Assembly: GCF_001665535.1 (NCBI RefSeq)
Contig: NZ_LZSQ01000037.1
Location: 81,894-145,893 of the forward strand
From: Mycobacterium sp. 852002-51961_SCH5331710
GTDB lineage: Bacteria; Actinomycetota; Actinomycetes; Mycobacteriales; Mycobacteriaceae
Reading direction: 5' to 3'
Length of the DNA stretch: 64,000 nt
The position numbers were made by a program, and so were the translations under genes. This document shows, piece by piece, positions 19,301 to 31,084 of the stretch; within the stretch, counting starts at the first letter, position 1, and each line of letters starts with the position of its first letter. The notes below the pieces were generated by a model, which ran no database searches, was not told the origin of the DNA, and saw only the letters and a list, made by a program, of their open reading frames with translations.

Positions 19301-22300
19301 CGACGGGGACGCGCTGGCGGATGTATTGCGCGCCGCGAGCGTGCCTCGCATCGTGCACGCCGCGGCGATGGAATCCCCTGCGGCGCCGTCCATGCGGTCG
19401 CTGCTGCGCATGCAGCACAGGGTGTTGGGCGGCACCCGGCGCCTCCTGCACGCGGCGGCGGCCGCCGAACAGCGGGCATCAGTCTGGATCGTCACCCGCG
19501 GCGCGCAACGGGTCACCGACGCCGACGGCGTGAAGCCCGATCAGGGCTGCCTGTGGGGGTTCGGCCGGGCCGCGGCGCTGGAACTGTCGCAGGCGTGGGG
19601 CGGCCTGGCCGACCTGGCAGAGTGCACCGTCGACGAATGGTCTCACCTGCTCGACCGGATCACCGCCTCAGCGGGGTCCGGCGCTAGGGACGACCAACTC
19701 GCGGTGCGCGGCGCGAACGTCTACGTACCGCGTTTGACTCGCCGACCGGGCCGTACCACATCGCTGCATGTGCGCTCCGACGCAACGTATCTGGTGACGG
19801 GCGGGCTCGGCGCGATCGGTATGGAGATCGCCGCGTCCTTGGCTGCGCAGGGTGCCGAACACCTGGTATTGACCAGCCGCCGGACACCCGACGACGACAC
19901 CCGACAGCGCATCGACGAGCTGGCCACACAGCATGGCGTCGACGTGCGTGTCATCGCCGCCGATGTCGCCGATGCACACGACGTCGCCCGCCTGCTGGCC
20001 ACCGTCGAGGCCGAGCTACCGCCGCTGGCGGGCATCGTCCACGCCGCCGGCGAGATCGGCACCACCCCGCTGAGCAGCCTCGACGACGCCGAGGTGGACC
20101 GGGTGTTCGCTGGGAAGGTCTGGGGTGCATGGCATCTGAGCGAGGCGGCGGCCGACCTGAGCCTCGACTTCTTCGCCTTCACCTCGTCCATCGCGTCGGT
20201 GTGGGGCGGGTTCGGACAGACCGCCTACGGCGCCGCCAACGCGTTTCTCGACGGGCTTGCCTGGCGGCTGCGCGAACAGGGCGTCCCCGCGGTCAGCGTC
20301 AACTTCGGACCGTGGTCGGCGGGCATGGCCGACGCCGAATCTCGCGCGCGACTCGAACAGCGTGGGGTGCAGGCGCTTTCGCCCGCAGAGGCGCTGACAG
20401 GGCTGGCCGATGTCGTGTCGGCGTCCACGCCACAGGGCGTCGTGGCCCGGATAGACTGGACCCGTTTCCTGCCGCTCTATCAGCAGGCGGGACGGCGCGG
20501 ATTCCTGGCCGAGCTCGAACGCGAACTGCCCACCGCACCCTCGGCCGCAGGGCCCGCGACGCCGTCGGGGCCCACCGAACTGGTCGAGCGCCTCTCCAAG
20601 GCGCCCATGCAACAGCGCAAGCGACTGCTGACCAATTACCTGCGCGACGCGGTCGCGGAGGTAACGCGCGTCGATGCGGCGGAAATCCGCGAGGACGCAG
20701 GTTTTTTCGACCTGGGCATGGACTCACTGATGGCCGTCGAGCTCCGACGGCGCCTCGAGCAGGGTGTCGGCCGGGAGATTCCGGTCACGTTGGTGATGGA
20801 CCATCCCCGGCTCTCCGACGCCGCGGACTATCTGCTCGGCGAAGTTCTGGGACTGACCATGCAGTCCGGTGCGGAGCCTCGACCGACGACGGCCACCGCG
20901 CTACCGCGTACGGACGAACCGATCGCGGTCGTCGCGGTGTCGTGCCGCTTCCCCGGCGCACCGAACCCGGAGGCGTTCTGGGAATTGCTCTCCGGCGGCG
21001 TCGACGCGATCCGGGAAGTTCCCGAGGACCGGTTCGACATCGACGAGTTCTACGATCCCGATCCCGAGGTCGCCGGTAAGACCTACACGCGCTTCGGCGG
21101 ATTCCTCGACGGCATCGACGGATTCGATCCCGAGTTCTTCGGGATCTCACCGCGTGAGGCCGTCTGGATAGAGCCGCAGCAACGGCTGATGCTCGAGACG
21201 GTCTGGGAGGGTCTCGAGAGGGCGGGGTACTCCCCTGCGAACCTTCGCGGCAGCCGGACCGGCGTCTTCGCCGGCGTCGCCGCCAACGAGTACGCGCACC
21301 TGCTGTCCTCGGAGTCGGTCGACAAGATCGAGCCGTACTTCATCACCGGCAATGCGCTCAACGCGATCTCCGGCCGGGTGGCGTTCGCCCTCGGGCTGGA
21401 AGGACCCGCGGTCGCGGTCGACACCGCATGCAGTTCGGCGCTGGTGGCCGTTCATCAGGCCGTCCAGGCGTTGCGCACGGGCGATTGCGATATGGCGCTC
21501 GCCGGCGGGGTGAACGTCCTGCTCAGCCCGGTCACTGTGATCGCCGCATCCCGCGCGAGGATGCTGTCCCCCGTCGGGCGGTGCAAGACCTTCGACGCCT
21601 CCGCGGACGGCTACGTTCGCAGCGAGGGCTGCGGCATCCTCGTGCTCAAGAGGCTGAGTGACGCCGAGCGCGACGGCGATCGGATCTGCGCGGTCATCCC
21701 CAGCAGCGCGGTCAACCAGGACGGCGCGTCGAGCGGCCTGACCGTGCCGAACGGTGGTGCACAACAACGGCTTATCAACACCGCGCTGACCCGGGCGGGT
21801 CTGTCCGGCACCGATGTCGACTATCTCGAGGCGCACGGGACCGGCACCCCGCTGGGTGATCCGATCGAGGTGCAGGCGGCAGCGGCGACTTACGGTGCCT
21901 CGCGCGATCCGGACCACCCGTTGCTGATGGGCTCGGTGAAGACGAACATCGGCCACACCGAGTCGGCGTCGGGAGCGGCGGGCCTGATCAAGGTCGTATT
22001 GTCGCTGCAGCACGAGGCGATCCCGCCGAGCCTGCACTTCCGGGAGCCCAACCCGCACGTCCCCTGGGAGGCGCTCCCGGTGCGCGTCGTCGACGAGGCC
22101 AGGCCCTGGCAGACCAACGGCAGACCGCGCCGAGCGGGCGTGAGCTCCTTCGGTTTCACCGGCACCAACGCCCACGTGATCGTCGAGGAAGCGCCCCCGT
22201 CGGCTACCGCGGACGAATACTCATCGGACGGTGCCTCGCTCGAACCCGGCGATCTCCGAGAACCGTTGCACGTGTTGCCGCTTTCGGCGCGCTCGCCCGA

Positions 22301-25300
22301 GGCGCTGGTCGAACTCGCGCAGCGGTACGGCGACTGGCTGGACGCCAACCCAAAGGTCGACATCGCCGATCTCTGCCACACGGCCGGTGTCGGCCGTTCG
22401 CACTTCGAGCATCGCGGCGCACTGGTGGTCGACTCGGTGCAGGGCGCCCGCGAGCTGCTGACCGACCTGGCCGACAACCGCCTCCGACCGGGCGTGGTAC
22501 GCGGCGAATCCACCGACGCGCCGACGACCGCTTGGCTGTTCACCGGCCAGGGCAGTCAGTACCCGGGGATGGCACGCGAATTGTTCGACTGCGAACCGGT
22601 TTTCGCCGACACCGTCACGAGGTGCGCCGAAGCGGTCGATTCGATGTTGCCACGGCCCCTGCTCGACGTGGTGTTCGCGGTCGACCGAGAGACGGGGTCG
22701 GCCCTGCGGCACACGTCGTACGCGCAGCCTGCGCTGTTCGCCGTCGAGATGGGACTGGCCCGGCTGTGGCAGTCGTGGGGCATCGAACCCGACGTCGTGC
22801 TGGGGCACAGCGTCGGCCAGTACGCCGCGGCCTGCGTGGCGGGGGTGTTCAGCCTCGAAGACGGGGCCCGGTTGATCGCCGAGCGCGGACGGTTGTTCGG
22901 CAGCCTGCCCGACGGCGGGAAGATGGCCGCGGTATTCGCCGATGCGAAGCAGGTCGAGGACGTCGTCGGCGAATTCCCGCGGGTGTCGATCGCGGCTTAC
23001 AACGGTCCGAACACGGTGGTGTCGGGTCCCGCCGAAGAGGTCGAACGGATCGTCGAGCGATTCACCGATGAGGGTGTCCGCTGCACCGCGCTGGAGACCA
23101 GCCATGCCTTCCACTCCGAACTGCTGGATCCCGTGCTCGATGAGTTCGAGTCGTACGCATCCCAATTCGAGTTCGCTGCGCCGACGATTCCGCTGGTGTG
23201 CAACCGCACAGGCGCCGTGCTCACCGGCCACGCCAACCTGGACGCCCAGTACTGGCGGCGCCATTCGCGCCAGCCGGTGCAATTCGCCGAGAGCGTGCGC
23301 ACGGCGGCGGCGCTGGGTTGCTCGGTGCTGATGGAGATCGGCCCGCAACCGGTTCTGACCGGAGCCGCCGTGCAGGTGTGGCCAGAGCACGTGACGGCGC
23401 CGCGGACGATCGTCTCGCTCCGTAAGGGCGTCGCAGATCGCCGCCAGATCGCCGACGCGCTGGCCGCGGCATACGTCGGTGGCCTGCGACCCGCTTTCGC
23501 TGCGCTGCACCCGAAGCCGCGTCGCCGGCTGGAATTGCCTACCTATCCCTTCCAGCGGCGCCGCTTCTGGCCCAAGACCGCCGCCATCGCCATCGACGGG
23601 ACGGGCAGCGCCGCGTCCTCCGGGCTTCTCGGCAGTGCGAAGGATCTGGCTTCGGGCGACACCGTCTACACCAGCAGGCTGTCGGTGAGATCACAGCCGT
23701 GGTTGGCCGACCATGTCATCTACGGGACCGTTGTCGTCCCCGGGGCGACGTATGCCGCCATGGCCCTCACTGCGGTCGGTGCACCGGCGCAGGTGCGCGA
23801 CGTCATCTTCTACGAACCGATCATCCTGCCCGAGAGAGCTTCTCGCGAGGTCCAGCTCACCTTGCGGCCGCAGGGCGATAGTGACGAATGGCGCTTTCAG
23901 GTGCACAGTCGTCCGTTCGGGGAACGCGGTGGCGATTGGTCGCTCAACGCCGAGGGAACGGTCGCGAGCGGGGTCAGTGACCATTCGGGGCCGGAGGATC
24001 CGATCGACGAGGCGATCGTGCGGTGCAACCGAATGCGCCCGCAGGACCTGTTCGAGACATTCGCGGACATGGAGTTGGCTTGGGGACCAACCTGGTCCGG
24101 TTCTCTGAAGTCGCTGTGGTTCGCCGACGGTGAAGCCATCGGCGACCTGTTCGTCGGTGAAGAGCTGACCGATCAACTCGGCGACGAGCCGATGCACCCG
24201 GTGCTGATGGATCTGTGCACCGGCGTCACCTTCCCCGCGTTTCCATCGGAACTGGCCCTAGAACAAGGCGTCAACGACCTGTTCCTGCCGCTGCGCTACG
24301 GGCAGGTGACGCTGCACGAGAAGATGCCCCGACGCTTCTACTGCCGCGCTCGATGGCGTACCGGTGAAATCGACAGCGAGACACATGCTTTCGACCTCGA
24401 CTTCATCAGCCGGGACGGGCGGCCGCTCGGCGGCATCCGAGAGTTCACCGTCAAACGCGCGCCTCGCGAGGCGCTGCTACGAGGCCTAGGCGGGGACGCC
24501 ACCCGGCTGCTGTACACGCTCGGGTGGCACGAGGTACCGCTGCCCGACACCGATGCGGCGGGACCCGACGGCACCTGGCTAGTCGCCGGATTCGACGAGC
24601 TGGCCGAGAACTTGCCTGGCTGTATCGCCCACGACCGTCTAACCGATGCATTGCCATTGGGCCGACAGCTGGCCGACGCGCACGGGCGCGGAGTTCCCTT
24701 CTCTGGTGCGGTATGGCGCCCAACCCCGGGGCGACCTGGAGAGTCGAACTCCGAAGCGGTCATGCGGATCGAAGCCGACATCGCCGACCTTCTCGACGCG
24801 GTGCACACCATTCAGCGCGGTGAAGCGAAATTGCCGAACGGCCTGTGGATCGTCACCGAACGAGCGGTGGCCACTGAGTCCGGTGAACCCGTCGACCCGG
24901 CGCAGGCGGCACTGTGGGGATTCGGGCGCACAACGATCAACGAGGAGCCGGCGCTACGTTGCATGCTCGTCGACTGTGACGGCACGCCGGAAGCGGTTCG
25001 CGCGGTGGCCGGCCTCTTGGCAGCACCGGTTGGCGAACCCGAGCTCGCTGTGCGTCAAGGGAAGTTACTGGCGCCCCGACTCTTGCCCTGGGCGCGAAGC
25101 GGCCACCTCACAGTGCCGCCGTCATCGGATTATGTCCTTGCGCCCACCGAACGCGGTGCGATTGACAATCTGCGTCTATCCGAAACCGAGCTGTCCCCGC
25201 CGGCTGAGGGTTATGTGCAGGTTCGTGTGCAGGCCGCTGGACTGAATTTCCGCGACGTGCTGAACGTTCTCGGCCTGTACCCCGGCGACCCGGGGCCAAT

Positions 25301-27209
25301 CGGTGGCGACTTCGCCGGTGTGGTCACGCACGTGGGCGACGGTGTGACCGGCCTTGAGGTGGGCCAACACGTCTACGGCTTTATGCAAGGCGCATTCGCG
25401 AGCCGGTTCAACGTGCCGGCCCAACTAGTCGCGCCAGTGCCCGACGGGCTCAGCCCCGTTGCTGCTGCGACGATTCCCGCCGCGGCGCTGACGGTTCGCC
25501 TCGCATTCGATTGGGCGCAGTTGCGGGCCGGCGACCGTGTTCTTATCCACGCCGCCAGCGGCGGCGTCGGACTGTATGCGGTCCAGATGGCGCAGCAGCG
25601 CGGCGCAATCGTCTTCGCAACTGCCAGCCAATACAAGCGTGACACGCTGCGCAAGATGGGCGTGGAGCATGTCTACGATTCGCGCACAACGGATTTCGCG
25701 GATCAAATCCTGGATGATACCGATGGGGCCGGCGTTGACGTCGTGCTCAACAGCTTGACCAACGAAGGTTTCGTGGAAGCCACCGTACGGGCCACCGCCC
25801 AGAACGGTCGCTTCGCCGAAATCGCCAAGCGCGACATTTGGACACCCGAGCAGATGGCGGCCGCCCGACCCGATATCGCCTACGAGATCGTCGCGCTAGA
25901 TCTCACAGCTCTGCAGAATCCCGACCACGTCAAGCGGTTGCTGATCGAAGTCTCGGACGGCATGGCCAGCCGCGAGTGGAAGCCGCTGCCCGCCGAGATC
26001 TACCCGATCACCGAGGCAAGGGCGGCGTTCCGCCGCATGCAGCAGGCGCGCCACATCGGCAAGATCGTGCTGCAGATTCCGAACCCGTTGCACCCGAAGC
26101 CCGATCGGAGCTATCTGATCACCGGTGGTCTCGGGGCGATCGGCCTGCACACCGCCGCATACCTGGCGCAGCTGGGGGCCGGCCACGTCGTGCTGACCAG
26201 CCGTCGCGATCCCGACGCGGATGCTCAGCGCGCGATCGACCAGATCGCCGAGCGCTACAAGTGCCGGATCCACACCTTCTCTGCCGATGTCGGCGACGAG
26301 GCCGAAGTATCGCGGTTACTCGAACGGATCCGCGCAGAGTTACCGCCACTTGCCGGCGTCGCGCACCTGGCCGGCGTGCTCGACGATGCCCTGCTGTCCC
26401 AGCAGGATCTCGACCGCTTTCGGACCACGTTGCGGCCCAAGGCTTTCGGTGCCTACCACCTCGACCGACTCACGCGGGACGACGAGCTCGACTTCTTCAT
26501 CGTCTCGTCGTCGGTGTCGAGCGTCTTCGGCTCGCCCGGCCAGGCGAACTACGCGACGGCCAATGCGCTGCTCGACGGCCTAATCGCGCGGCGTCGTGCG
26601 CAGGGCCTGCCCGCGACAGGCGTGAACTTCGGGCCGTGGGCCGACGGCGGGATGGCATCGTCGGAAGCCGTGCGCGCTAACCTCAATGCGCAAGGCCTCG
26701 TGCCGCTGGAGCCGTCGACGGCGCTCAGTGCGCTCTCCGAGGTGATCGCGAACGGCACCGGACAGGCGACCGTCGTCAAGGCCAACTGGCAGCGGGCCGC
26801 GAAGTTGTTGGGCGCGGCACGGCCGCCGATCCTCGATCTCGTGCTGCCGCGCCCCGAGGGTGAAGTGACCGGCGACAGTGAGCTGCTTCGCCAGTTGCAG
26901 GAGATCCCGGTGCCGCAGCGCGCCGGGTTCGTCACCGAGTTCCTTCAGCGCGAGGTGCAGAACTTCCTGCGGCTCGCGCAGCCGCCCGCCGCGACGAGTC
27001 GCTTCCTGGACCTCGGAACCGATTCGCTGATGGCGATCGAGCTGCGCAACCGGTTGCACAGCCAGTTCGGCGGCGCGTTCACGATCAACGCGACTGCGGT
27101 GTTCGACTATCCGACCATCGGCGGGCTCGCCGAGTATCTCGTCGGCCAGCTACCCGACGCCGAGGGCGCGGAACCCCCTGCGGAGCAACCTGTTTCGGAG
27201 GCCGACTGA
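16383..27209 (+). CDS. Bimodular type I polyketide synthase of the trehalose polyphleate-type locus
   Basis: Extends an activated fatty acid with malonyl units. It has 3608 residues from the ATG at 16383 (GGAAGGACGG upstream). Module 1: KS about 14-440 (C184 in DTACSSS), AT about 541-845 (S636 in GHSVGQ; H734-A-F-H, malonyl type), KR about 1000-1390 (TGGLGAIG; S1269, Y1282), ACP S1448. Module 2: KS 1513-1935 (C1683), AT about 2049-2350 (S2143; H2241-A-F-H), DH about 2415-2700 (H2444 in [11 protein letters not shown]2610), ER about 2930-3240 (A3057 region of [10 protein letters not shown]), KR 3244-3480 (Y3390), ACP S3548. No loading module and no thioesterase, so priming by FadD23 and release by PapA3 are expected. 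Module 1 has no DH. Equivalent to the PKS of the M. smegmatis trehalose polyphleate locus as I recall it. Confidence 0.93.
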   Translation: MGPAEPRTDPTPRFAIVGYAGRFPGARDAGEFWDLLREGRDAISEVPAERWNADDFFDPDPGAPGKVVTRRAGFIDDATGFDAPFFGMSAREARMMDPQHRLLLETAWRAVEHSGISPTALSETNTGVFMGLSTHDYLGMASDELTYSEIEAYMAIGTSNAAAAGRISYRLGLQGPAVAVDTACSSSLVAIHQACQALRLSECDFALAGGVNLLLTPATMITFSNARMLAPDGRCKTFDAAADGYVRGEGCGVVALKRLEDAVRDGDRIRAVIRGSAVNQDGASGGLTVPNGVAQQRVITDALQRAGVRPGDVGYLEAHGTGTSLGDPIEAQAAGAAYGAGRDAGRPLLIGSAKTNIGHLEAAAGIAGVIKVVLALEHEALPKHLNFENPSPHIPWGRLPVEVVTETLPWERGDRPRIAGVSSFGFAGTNAHVILEEAPEVAAAVSQPDASSRFSVLPLSARTPAALSQTAERYRTWMTEHPDAALADVCFSAGAGRAHLEHRAALVVNSTQSAADLLGALAEDRPAPGLVRGECHEPPKTAWLFTGQGSQYPGMARELFDTEPVFAETMRRCAAAVADVLERPLLDAVFDVDSPTADETLRQTSYAQPALFAVEMGLARLWQSWGFEPDVVLGHSVGQYAAACVAGVFDLEEGARLIAERGRLFGSLPAGGRMAAVFAAAERVEDLTNDFPSLSVAAYNGANTVLSGPATDLEAAVARLAGDGVRCEWLDTSHAFHSALLDPILDEFESYADQFTFAAPQRILIDNRTGAALGRSTKLDGAYWRRHARQPVEFAKSVRTLAEINCKALLEIGPRPVLAAAALAAWPDPATAPKVIASLRPNVADHRQISEALADAYVLGHLPAFDALRRPDARKVDLPGYPFEHREYWFRDDRRPAGQSVADSLPPQRVVDATADDRYEIRWHKVDVPSHSDGQKYEWIVVADDADAVRPLTDALANRGDTYRIVGLPTTDADGDALADVLRAASVPRIVHAAAMESPAAPSMRSLLRMQHRVLGGTRRLLHAAAAAEQRASVWIVTRGAQRVTDADGVKPDQGCLWGFGRAAALELSQAWGGLADLAECTVDEWSHLLDRITASAGSGARDDQLAVRGANVYVPRLTRRPGRTTSLHVRSDATYLVTGGLGAIGMEIAASLAAQGAEHLVLTSRRTPDDDTRQRIDELATQHGVDVRVIAADVADAHDVARLLATVEAELPPLAGIVHAAGEIGTTPLSSLDDAEVDRVFAGKVWGAWHLSEAAADLSLDFFAFTSSIASVWGGFGQTAYGAANAFLDGLAWRLREQGVPAVSVNFGPWSAGMADAESRARLEQRGVQALSPAEALTGLADVVSASTPQGVVARIDWTRFLPLYQQAGRRGFLAELERELPTAPSAAGPATPSGPTELVERLSKAPMQQRKRLLTNYLRDAVAEVTRVDAAEIREDAGFFDLGMDSLMAVELRRRLEQGVGREIPVTLVMDHPRLSDAADYLLGEVLGLTMQSGAEPRPTTATALPRTDEPIAVVAVSCRFPGAPNPEAFWELLSGGVDAIREVPEDRFDIDEFYDPDPEVAGKTYTRFGGFLDGIDGFDPEFFGISPREAVWIEPQQRLMLETVWEGLERAGYSPANLRGSRTGVFAGVAANEYAHLLSSESVDKIEPYFITGNALNAISGRVAFALGLEGPAVAVDTACSSALVAVHQAVQALRTGDCDMALAGGVNVLLSPVTVIAASRARMLSPVGRCKTFDASADGYVRSEGCGILVLKRLSDAERDGDRICAVIPSSAVNQDGASSGLTVPNGGAQQRLINTALTRAGLSGTDVDYLEAHGTGTPLGDPIEVQAAAATYGASRDPDHPLLMGSVKTNIGHTESASGAAGLIKVVLSLQHEAIPPSLHFREPNPHVPWEALPVRVVDEARPWQTNGRPRRAGVSSFGFTGTNAHVIVEEAPPSATADEYSSDGASLEPGDLREPLHVLPLSARSPEALVELAQRYGDWLDANPKVDIADLCHTAGVGRSHFEHRGALVVDSVQGARELLTDLADNRLRPGVVRGESTDAPTTAWLFTGQGSQYPGMARELFDCEPVFADTVTRCAEAVDSMLPRPLLDVVFAVDRETGSALRHTSYAQPALFAVEMGLARLWQSWGIEPDVVLGHSVGQYAAACVAGVFSLEDGARLIAERGRLFGSLPDGGKMAAVFADAKQVEDVVGEFPRVSIAAYNGPNTVVSGPAEEVERIVERFTDEGVRCTALETSHAFHSELLDPVLDEFESYASQFEFAAPTIPLVCNRTGAVLTGHANLDAQYWRRHSRQPVQFAESVRTAAALGCSVLMEIGPQPVLTGAAVQVWPEHVTAPRTIVSLRKGVADRRQIADALAAAYVGGLRPAFAALHPKPRRRLELPTYPFQRRRFWPKTAAIAIDGTGSAASSGLLGSAKDLASGDTVYTSRLSVRSQPWLADHVIYGTVVVPGATYAAMALTAVGAPAQVRDVIFYEPIILPERASREVQLTLRPQGDSDEWRFQVHSRPFGERGGDWSLNAEGTVASGVSDHSGPEDPIDEAIVRCNRMRPQDLFETFADMELAWGPTWSGSLKSLWFADGEAIGDLFVGEELTDQLGDEPMHPVLMDLCTGVTFPAFPSELALEQGVNDLFLPLRYGQVTLHEKMPRRFYCRARWRTGEIDSETHAFDLDFISRDGRPLGGIREFTVKRAPREALLRGLGGDATRLLYTLGWHEVPLPDTDAAGPDGTWLVAGFDELAENLPGCIAHDRLTDALPLGRQLADAHGRGVPFSGAVWRPTPGRPGESNSEAVMRIEADIADLLDAVHTIQRGEAKLPNGLWIVTERAVATESGEPVDPAQAALWGFGRTTINEEPALRCMLVDCDGTPEAVRAVAGLLAAPVGEPELAVRQGKLLAPRLLPWARSGHLTVPPSSDYVLAPTERGAIDNLRLSETELSPPAEGYVQVRVQAAGLNFRDVLNVLGLYPGDPGPIGGDFAGVVTHVGDGVTGLEVGQHVYGFMQGAFASRFNVPAQLVAPVPDGLSPVAAATIPAAALTVRLAFDWAQLRAGDRVLIHAASGGVGLYAVQMAQQRGAIVFATASQYKRDTLRKMGVEHVYDSRTTDFADQILDDTDGAGVDVVLNSLTNEGFVEATVRATAQNGRFAEIAKRDIWTPEQMAAARPDIAYEIVALDLTALQNPDHVKRLLIEVSDGMASREWKPLPAEIYPITEARAAFRRMQQARHIGKIVLQIPNPLHPKPDRSYLITGGLGAIGLHTAAYLAQLGAGHVVLTSRRDPDADAQRAIDQIAERYKCRIHTFSADVGDEAEVSRLLERIRAELPPLAGVAHLAGVLDDALLSQQDLDRFRTTLRPKAFGAYHLDRLTRDDELDFFIVSSSVSSVFGSPGQANYATANALLDGLIARRRAQGLPATGVNFGPWADGGMASSEAVRANLNAQGLVPLEPSTALSALSEVIANGTGQATVVKANWQRAAKLLGAARPPILDLVLPRPEGEVTGDSELLRQLQEIPVPQRAGFVTEFLQREVQNFLRLAQPPAATSRFLDLGTDSLMAIELRNRLHSQFGGAFTINATAVFDYPTIGGLAEYLVGQLPDAEGAEPPAEQPVSEAD

Positions 27210-27219
27210 TCGCGCCGGG

Positions 27220-28299
27220 CTAGGCCCAGCGCTGGGCCTGCACCTCGGGCGGCAACGTCGTCTGCAGTGGCACGTCAAGCCCGTCGTAGATGCCAGGCTT
27301 CTGCTCGACCAGCCATGCCAGCGCGCCGAGCAGCCGGTTCGCGGCAGTCGTGTTGCCGCCGTCGGCACGGGTACCACCGGGCACGTCGGCGCGGGTGGTG
27401 ATCGTCAGCCGCGGGTCGCCGTCGATGATCACGCGGTGATCGCCGACGCCCTCGTCGGGATACGGCCAGTCCGGTGCGCAAGATGCGTGGATGCGAGTGA
27501 TGTGGTCGATGACGATGCGCTCGCGTCCACCCGACTTGCCGATCACTTTCAACCAGAACGCACCCTGGGTGCCCTTCTCGAAGGTGCCCATCACCGTCTC
27601 GACGGATTCCTCCAGCGGGCGCCGTTCGACCTCTTCGGCGATCTCGTCGATGTCCATTCCGAGAGTGCGACCGACCAGGCGAATGTTGCCGCCCCACACC
27701 ATGGTCGGGATCGACGGCAGCAACATCATCGGTGTCTCGTCCATGGAACCGCCGAACCCACACGACACCTTCACCGCGAAGGGCTGGTTGTAGGTGGAGT
27801 AGTCGAAGATCTCCTGACAGTGGATGGTCTTGATCCTGGTGCACAGCCCGGCGGCGATCACCGCGAGCGCGTCGTTGCCCCAGCCCGGGTCGACGCCGCT
27901 GACGAGCAGCGTCGAGTTGCCCTCCTCGGCGGCGCGGGTGAGCCGGTCGACCCACTCGGGCGGCGCCGAGCGTGGGTCGTAGAGGGAATACAGCGACGGC
28001 GTCACCACATGCCTGCCCGCGCGCAGGCAGCGTTCGATGTCGGCGACCGCGTCGTCGGGCCGAATATCCCCGGACGCCATGTAAGCGACGGCATCGCAGC
28101 CGGCCAACGCGGCGTCGACATCGGTGGTGGCGGACACGCCGAAAGGGCCGTCGAGCGCTGCGAACTCGGCTGCGTCCCTACCCGCCTTGTCCTGCGAAGA
28201 CGTGATGACGCCCGCCAGTTCCAAGCCCGGAAAAGCGGTCGTCGAGCGGATGGCCGACGACCCCATGTTGCCCGTCCCCCAGACCGCGACGCGAAGCAT
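27220..28299 (-). CDS. Dihydrodipicolinate reductase-like NAD(P)-binding protein
   Basis: A 359-residue Rossmann-fold oxidoreductase related to dihydrodipicolinate reductase and 2,4-diaminopentanoate dehydrogenase. The N-terminal nucleotide motif is VAVWGTGNMGSSAIR at residues 4-18, followed by AYMASGDIRPDD; the rest is the larger C-terminal domain with SGVDPGWGNDALA and GGSMDETPMM. Substrate unknown; real dapB is shorter, so a lysine-pathway role is unlikely. It converges on the PKS stop codon with a 10-base gap. TAGGGT at 28306-28311 ends six bases before the ATG, which suggests a leaderless transcript. It sits between the PKS and fadE5, so a role in lipid metabolism is possible but unproven. 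Confidence 0.82.
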   Translation of the reverse strand: MLRVAVWGTGNMGSSAIRSTTAFPGLELAGVITSSQDKAGRDAAEFAALDGPFGVSATTDVDAALAGCDAVAYMASGDIRPDDAVADIERCLRAGRHVVTPSLYSLYDPRSAPPEWVDRLTRAAEEGNSTLLVSGVDPGWGNDALAVIAAGLCTRIKTIHCQEIFDYSTYNQPFAVKVSCGFGGSMDETPMMLLPSIPTMVWGGNIRLVGRTLGMDIDEIAEEVERRPLEESVETVMGTFEKGTQGAFWLKVIGKSGGRERIVIDHITRIHASCAPDWPYPDEGVGDHRVIIDGDPRLTITTRADVPGGTRADGGNTTAANRLLGALAWLVEQKPGIYDGLDVPLQTTLPPEVQAQRWA

Positions 28300-28447
28300 C
28301 GCAACACCCTATCCGGCACCGCGTGACGATTCTCACATCGGGTCGAAATGCCCGGTCAGACACCTGTCAACTGCGGATTTCATCCCCCCGACCAACCAGG
28401 CGGTTAGTTAGTCAGAGGAAATTGTTTTGAGGTGGTTTGAGTTGAAG

Positions 28448-28486
28448 TTACTGATGGGTATAGTTCAGCCAGTTACTGGTGGGTAA
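28448..28486. promoter_or_regulatory. Paired palindromes upstream of fadE5
   Basis: Two copies of a 14-base motif: TTACTGATGGGTAT at 28448-28461 and TTACTGGTGGGTAA at 28473-28486, centres 25 bases apart. The second forms GTTAC-N6-GTAAC. A third sequence of the same form, TTACTCTGGAGTAA, lies between fadA2 and fabG4, giving TTACT-N4-RGTAA overall. Probable binding site of a TetR-type fatty-acid regulator. The rest of 28300-28536 holds no ORF I can support. Confidence 0.6.
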
Positions 28487-28536
28487 CTTAAGCAAGAAGT
28501 ACCCAACCAAAGTGGCCGTCTCACCGAGGAGGAACT

Positions 28537-30372
28537 GTGAGCCACTACAAGAGCAACGTTCGTGACCAGGTATTCAACCTGTTCGAGGTCTTCGGGGTCG
28601 ACAAGGCGCTGGGCGAAGGTGACTACACCGACCTCGACGTCGACACCGCCCGCGAGATGCTCGGCGAGATCGCCCGGTTGGCTGAGGGCCCGCTCGCAGA
28701 GTCGTTCTCCGACGCGGACCGCAACCCCCCGACGTTCGACCCCAACACCCATGCGGTGACGCTCCCCGACTCGTTCAAGAAGTCGATGCGCGCGCTGCTC
28801 GAGGGTGGCTGGGACAAGGTCGGCCTCGCCGAGGAGCTTGGCGGCATGCCGATGCCCCGCGCGCTGCAGTGGGCGCTGATCGAGCATGTTCTCGGCGCCA
28901 ACCCCGCCGCCTACATGTACGCGATGGGCGCGGGCATGTGCGAGATCTTCTACAACAACGGCACCGACGAGCAGAAGAAGTGGGCCGTGCTGGCCGCCGA
29001 GCGCGGCTGGGGCGCCACGATGGTGCTGACCGAGCCCGACGCGGGCTCCGACGTCGGCGCCGGCCGCACCAAGGCTGTTCAGCAGCCGGACGGCACCTGG
29101 CACATCGACGGCGTCAAGCGCTTCATCACCTCGGGTGATTCCGACGACCTGTTCGAGAACATCATGCATCTGGTGCTGGCCCGCCCCGAGGGCGCCGGCC
29201 CGGGCACCAAGGGTCTTTCGTTGTTCTTCGTGCCGAAGTACCACTTCGACCCGGAAACCGGTGAGCCCGGTGAGCGCAACGGTGTGTTCGTCACCAACGT
29301 CGAACACAAGATGGGCCTGAAGGTCTCGGCCACCTGTGAGCTGTCCCTTGGTCAGCACGGCACCCCCGCCGTTGGCTGGCTGGTCGGCGAGGTGCACGAC
29401 GGCATCGCGCAGATGTTCGACGTCATCGAGCAGGCCCGAATGATGGTGGGCACCAAGGCAATCGCCACGCTGTCGACCGGTTACCTGAACGCGCTCGAGT
29501 ACGCCAAGGAACGTGTGCAGGGCGCCGATATGACCCAAATGACCGACAAGACGGCGCCGCGCGTCACCATCACGCACCACCCCGACGTGCGTCGTTCGCT
29601 GATGACCCAGAAGGCTTACGCCGAGGGTCTGCGTGCGCTGTACCTGTACACGGCGACCTACCAGGACGCCCCGGTGGCCAAGGCCGTGCACGATGTGGAC
29701 GCCGAGCTGGCCGCGCGGGTCAACGACCTGATGCTGCCGATCGTCAAGGGTGTCGGCTCGGAGCAGGCGTACGCCAAGCTCACCGAGAGCCTGCAGACCT
29801 TCGGTGGCTCGGGCTTCCTGCAGGACTACCCGATCGAGCAGTACATCCGCGACGCAAAGATCGACTCGCTCTACGAGGGCACCACCGCCATCCAGGCGCA
29901 GGACTTCTTCTTCCGCAAGATCGTCCGCGACAAGGGTGTGGCGCTGGCTCACGTGGCCGGGCAGATCGAGCAGTTCGTCAAGAACGAGTCGGGCAACGGC
30001 CGGCTGAAGGCCGAGCGCGCGCTTCTGGCCACTGCGCTGGAGGATGTCCAGGCCATGGCCGCGTCGCTCACCGGCTATCTGATGGCGGCGCAGGAGAACT
30101 CGTCCGAGCTGTACAAGGTCGGCCTGGGCTCCGTGCGCTTCCTGATGAGCGTCGGCGATCTGGTCATCGGCTGGCTGCTGCAGCAGCACGCCGCGGTGGC
30201 CATCGACAAGCTCGACGCGGGTGTCAGCGGTGACGATCGCGCCTTCTACGAGGGCAAGGTCGCGGTGGCGTCGTTCTTCGCGAAGAACTTCCTGCCGATG
30301 CTCACCAGCACGCGCCAGATCATCGAAAACCTCGACAACGAGGTGATGGAACTCGACGAGGCGGCCTTCTAA
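28537..30372 (+). CDS. fadE5: Acyl-CoA dehydrogenase FadE5
   Basis: FAD enzyme that introduces the alpha,beta double bond into acyl-CoA; the M. tuberculosis and M. smegmatis FadE5 proteins accept a broad chain-length range. It has 611 residues, the longer FadE class with an extra C-terminal helical domain. Motifs: [20 protein letters not shown] for flavin, [15 protein letters not shown], the C-terminal [21 protein letters not shown] and the catalytic base E447 in [11 protein letters not shown] start at 28537 preceded by GAGGAGG. Transcription ends at the strong hairpin at 30401. A close paralogue of identical length lies at 57088. Corresponds to Rv0244c. Confidence 0.95.
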   Translation: MSHYKSNVRDQVFNLFEVFGVDKALGEGDYTDLDVDTAREMLGEIARLAEGPLAESFSDADRNPPTFDPNTHAVTLPDSFKKSMRALLEGGWDKVGLAEELGGMPMPRALQWALIEHVLGANPAAYMYAMGAGMCEIFYNNGTDEQKKWAVLAAERGWGATMVLTEPDAGSDVGAGRTKAVQQPDGTWHIDGVKRFITSGDSDDLFENIMHLVLARPEGAGPGTKGLSLFFVPKYHFDPETGEPGERNGVFVTNVEHKMGLKVSATCELSLGQHGTPAVGWLVGEVHDGIAQMFDVIEQARMMVGTKAIATLSTGYLNALEYAKERVQGADMTQMTDKTAPRVTITHHPDVRRSLMTQKAYAEGLRALYLYTATYQDAPVAKAVHDVDAELAARVNDLMLPIVKGVGSEQAYAKLTESLQTFGGSGFLQDYPIEQYIRDAKIDSLYEGTTAIQAQDFFFRKIVRDKGVALAHVAGQIEQFVKNESGNGRLKAERALLATALEDVQAMAASLTGYLMAAQENSSELYKVGLGSVRFLMSVGDLVIGWLLQQHAAVAIDKLDAGVSGDDRAFYEGKVAVASFFAKNFLPMLTSTRQIIENLDNEVMELDEAAF

Positions 30373-30391
30373 GCCTCTTCTGCCGCTTCGC

Positions 30392-30435
30392 AACCAAAAC
30401 CGCCCCCGGTCTCTTCCCGGGGGCGTTTTTGGTTG
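30392..30435. terminator. Bidirectional rho-independent terminator after fadE5
   Basis: CGCCCCCGG at 30401-30409 pairs with 30417-30425 around a 7-base loop, followed by TTTTT. The flanks AACCAAAAC and GTTTTTGGTT are near mirror images, so a T tract follows the stem in both directions. It lies between convergent fadE5 and the response regulator gene. Confidence 0.9.
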
Positions 30436-30439
30436 TGCG

Positions 30440-31084
30440 CTACGTCTTCAGGTACGAGAGTACGGCCAGCACGCGGCGGTGATGCGCATCCGACGGCGGC
30501 AGGCGGAGCTTGGTGAAGATGGCCGAGATGTGCTTCTCGACGGCACGTTCGGTGATCGAGAGGGTGTGCGCCAGAGCGCTGTTCGAGTGGCCCTCGGCCA
30601 TCAGCGCGAGCACCTCGCGTTCGCGTGGTGTCAGGCTCGCCAAGGCATCGGGGCTGCGCCGGCCGAACAGCTGGCGCACCACCTCCGGGTCCAGCGCCGT
30701 GCCGCCGGCCGCGACGCGGCGTACAGCAGCATCGAACTCGGCGATGTCGGTCACTCGATCCTTGAGAAGGTAGCCGACGCCCTCCGGGGTGCCCGCGAGA
30801 AGCTCGGTCGCATAACGGGTTTCCACCCACTGGGAGAACACCAGCACGCCGGTGTCGGGCTGTGAACGACGCAGCGACACCGCCGCCACCAGTCCCTCGT
30901 CGGTGTACGACGGCGGCATACGGATGTCGACGATCGCCACGTCCGGTCTCAGATCGTCCACGGCGCTGAGCAATTCGTCGGCGGTGCTCACCTTGGCAAC
31001 CACATCGTGACCGCGTTCGAGGAGCAGCTGGGCCAGACCGTCGCGCAGGATGGCGTTGTCTTCGGCGATGACGAGCCTGCTCAC
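30440..31084 (-). CDS. NarL/LuxR-family response regulator
   Basis: A 214-residue cytosolic DNA-binding response regulator. The receiver domain (1-120) has the acidic pair ED at 8-9, phospho-acceptor D53 in IVDIRMPP and the conserved K in YLLKDRV. The C-terminal LuxR helix-turn-helix (about 152-194) reads TPREREVLALMAEGHSNSALA...TERAVEKHISAIFTKL. Its start overlaps the stop of the histidine kinase gene by four bases, so the two form a two-gene operon. Target genes are not evident; the adjacent F420-type oxidoreductase and fadE5/fadA2 are candidates by position only. Confidence 0.92.
   Translation of the reverse strand: MSRLVIAEDNAILRDGLAQLLLERGHDVVAKVSTADELLSAVDDLRPDVAIVDIRMPPSYTDEGLVAAVSLRRSQPDTGVLVFSQWVETRYATELLAGTPEGVGYLLKDRVTDIAEFDAAVRRVAAGGTALDPEVVRQLFGRRSPDALASLTPREREVLALMAEGHSNSALAHTLSITERAVEKHISAIFTKLRLPPSDAHHRRVLAVLSYLKT

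Noticed and set aside
8868..27209. Locus considered as sulfolipid-1 (pks2/papA1/mmpL8) or PAT (pks3/4, papA3, mmpL10) cluster
   Set aside because: The two ATs are malonyl-type (HAFH), whereas those lipids carry methyl-branched chains from methylmalonyl-CoA, and the PKS is bimodular. Position beside fadE5 and sdh1 fits the polyphleate locus.
28465..30393. A 642-codon open frame on the minus strand opposite fadE5, and similar long antisense frames opposite sdhA (4451-5860), aftD (42167-43576) and echA1 (62947-63921 on the plus strand)
   Set aside because: High GC removes stop codons from the complementary frame. The translations are Arg/His/Val-rich with no family motifs, and the opposite strand carries complete known genes. 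The plus-strand frame at echA1 even runs into adapter sequence.
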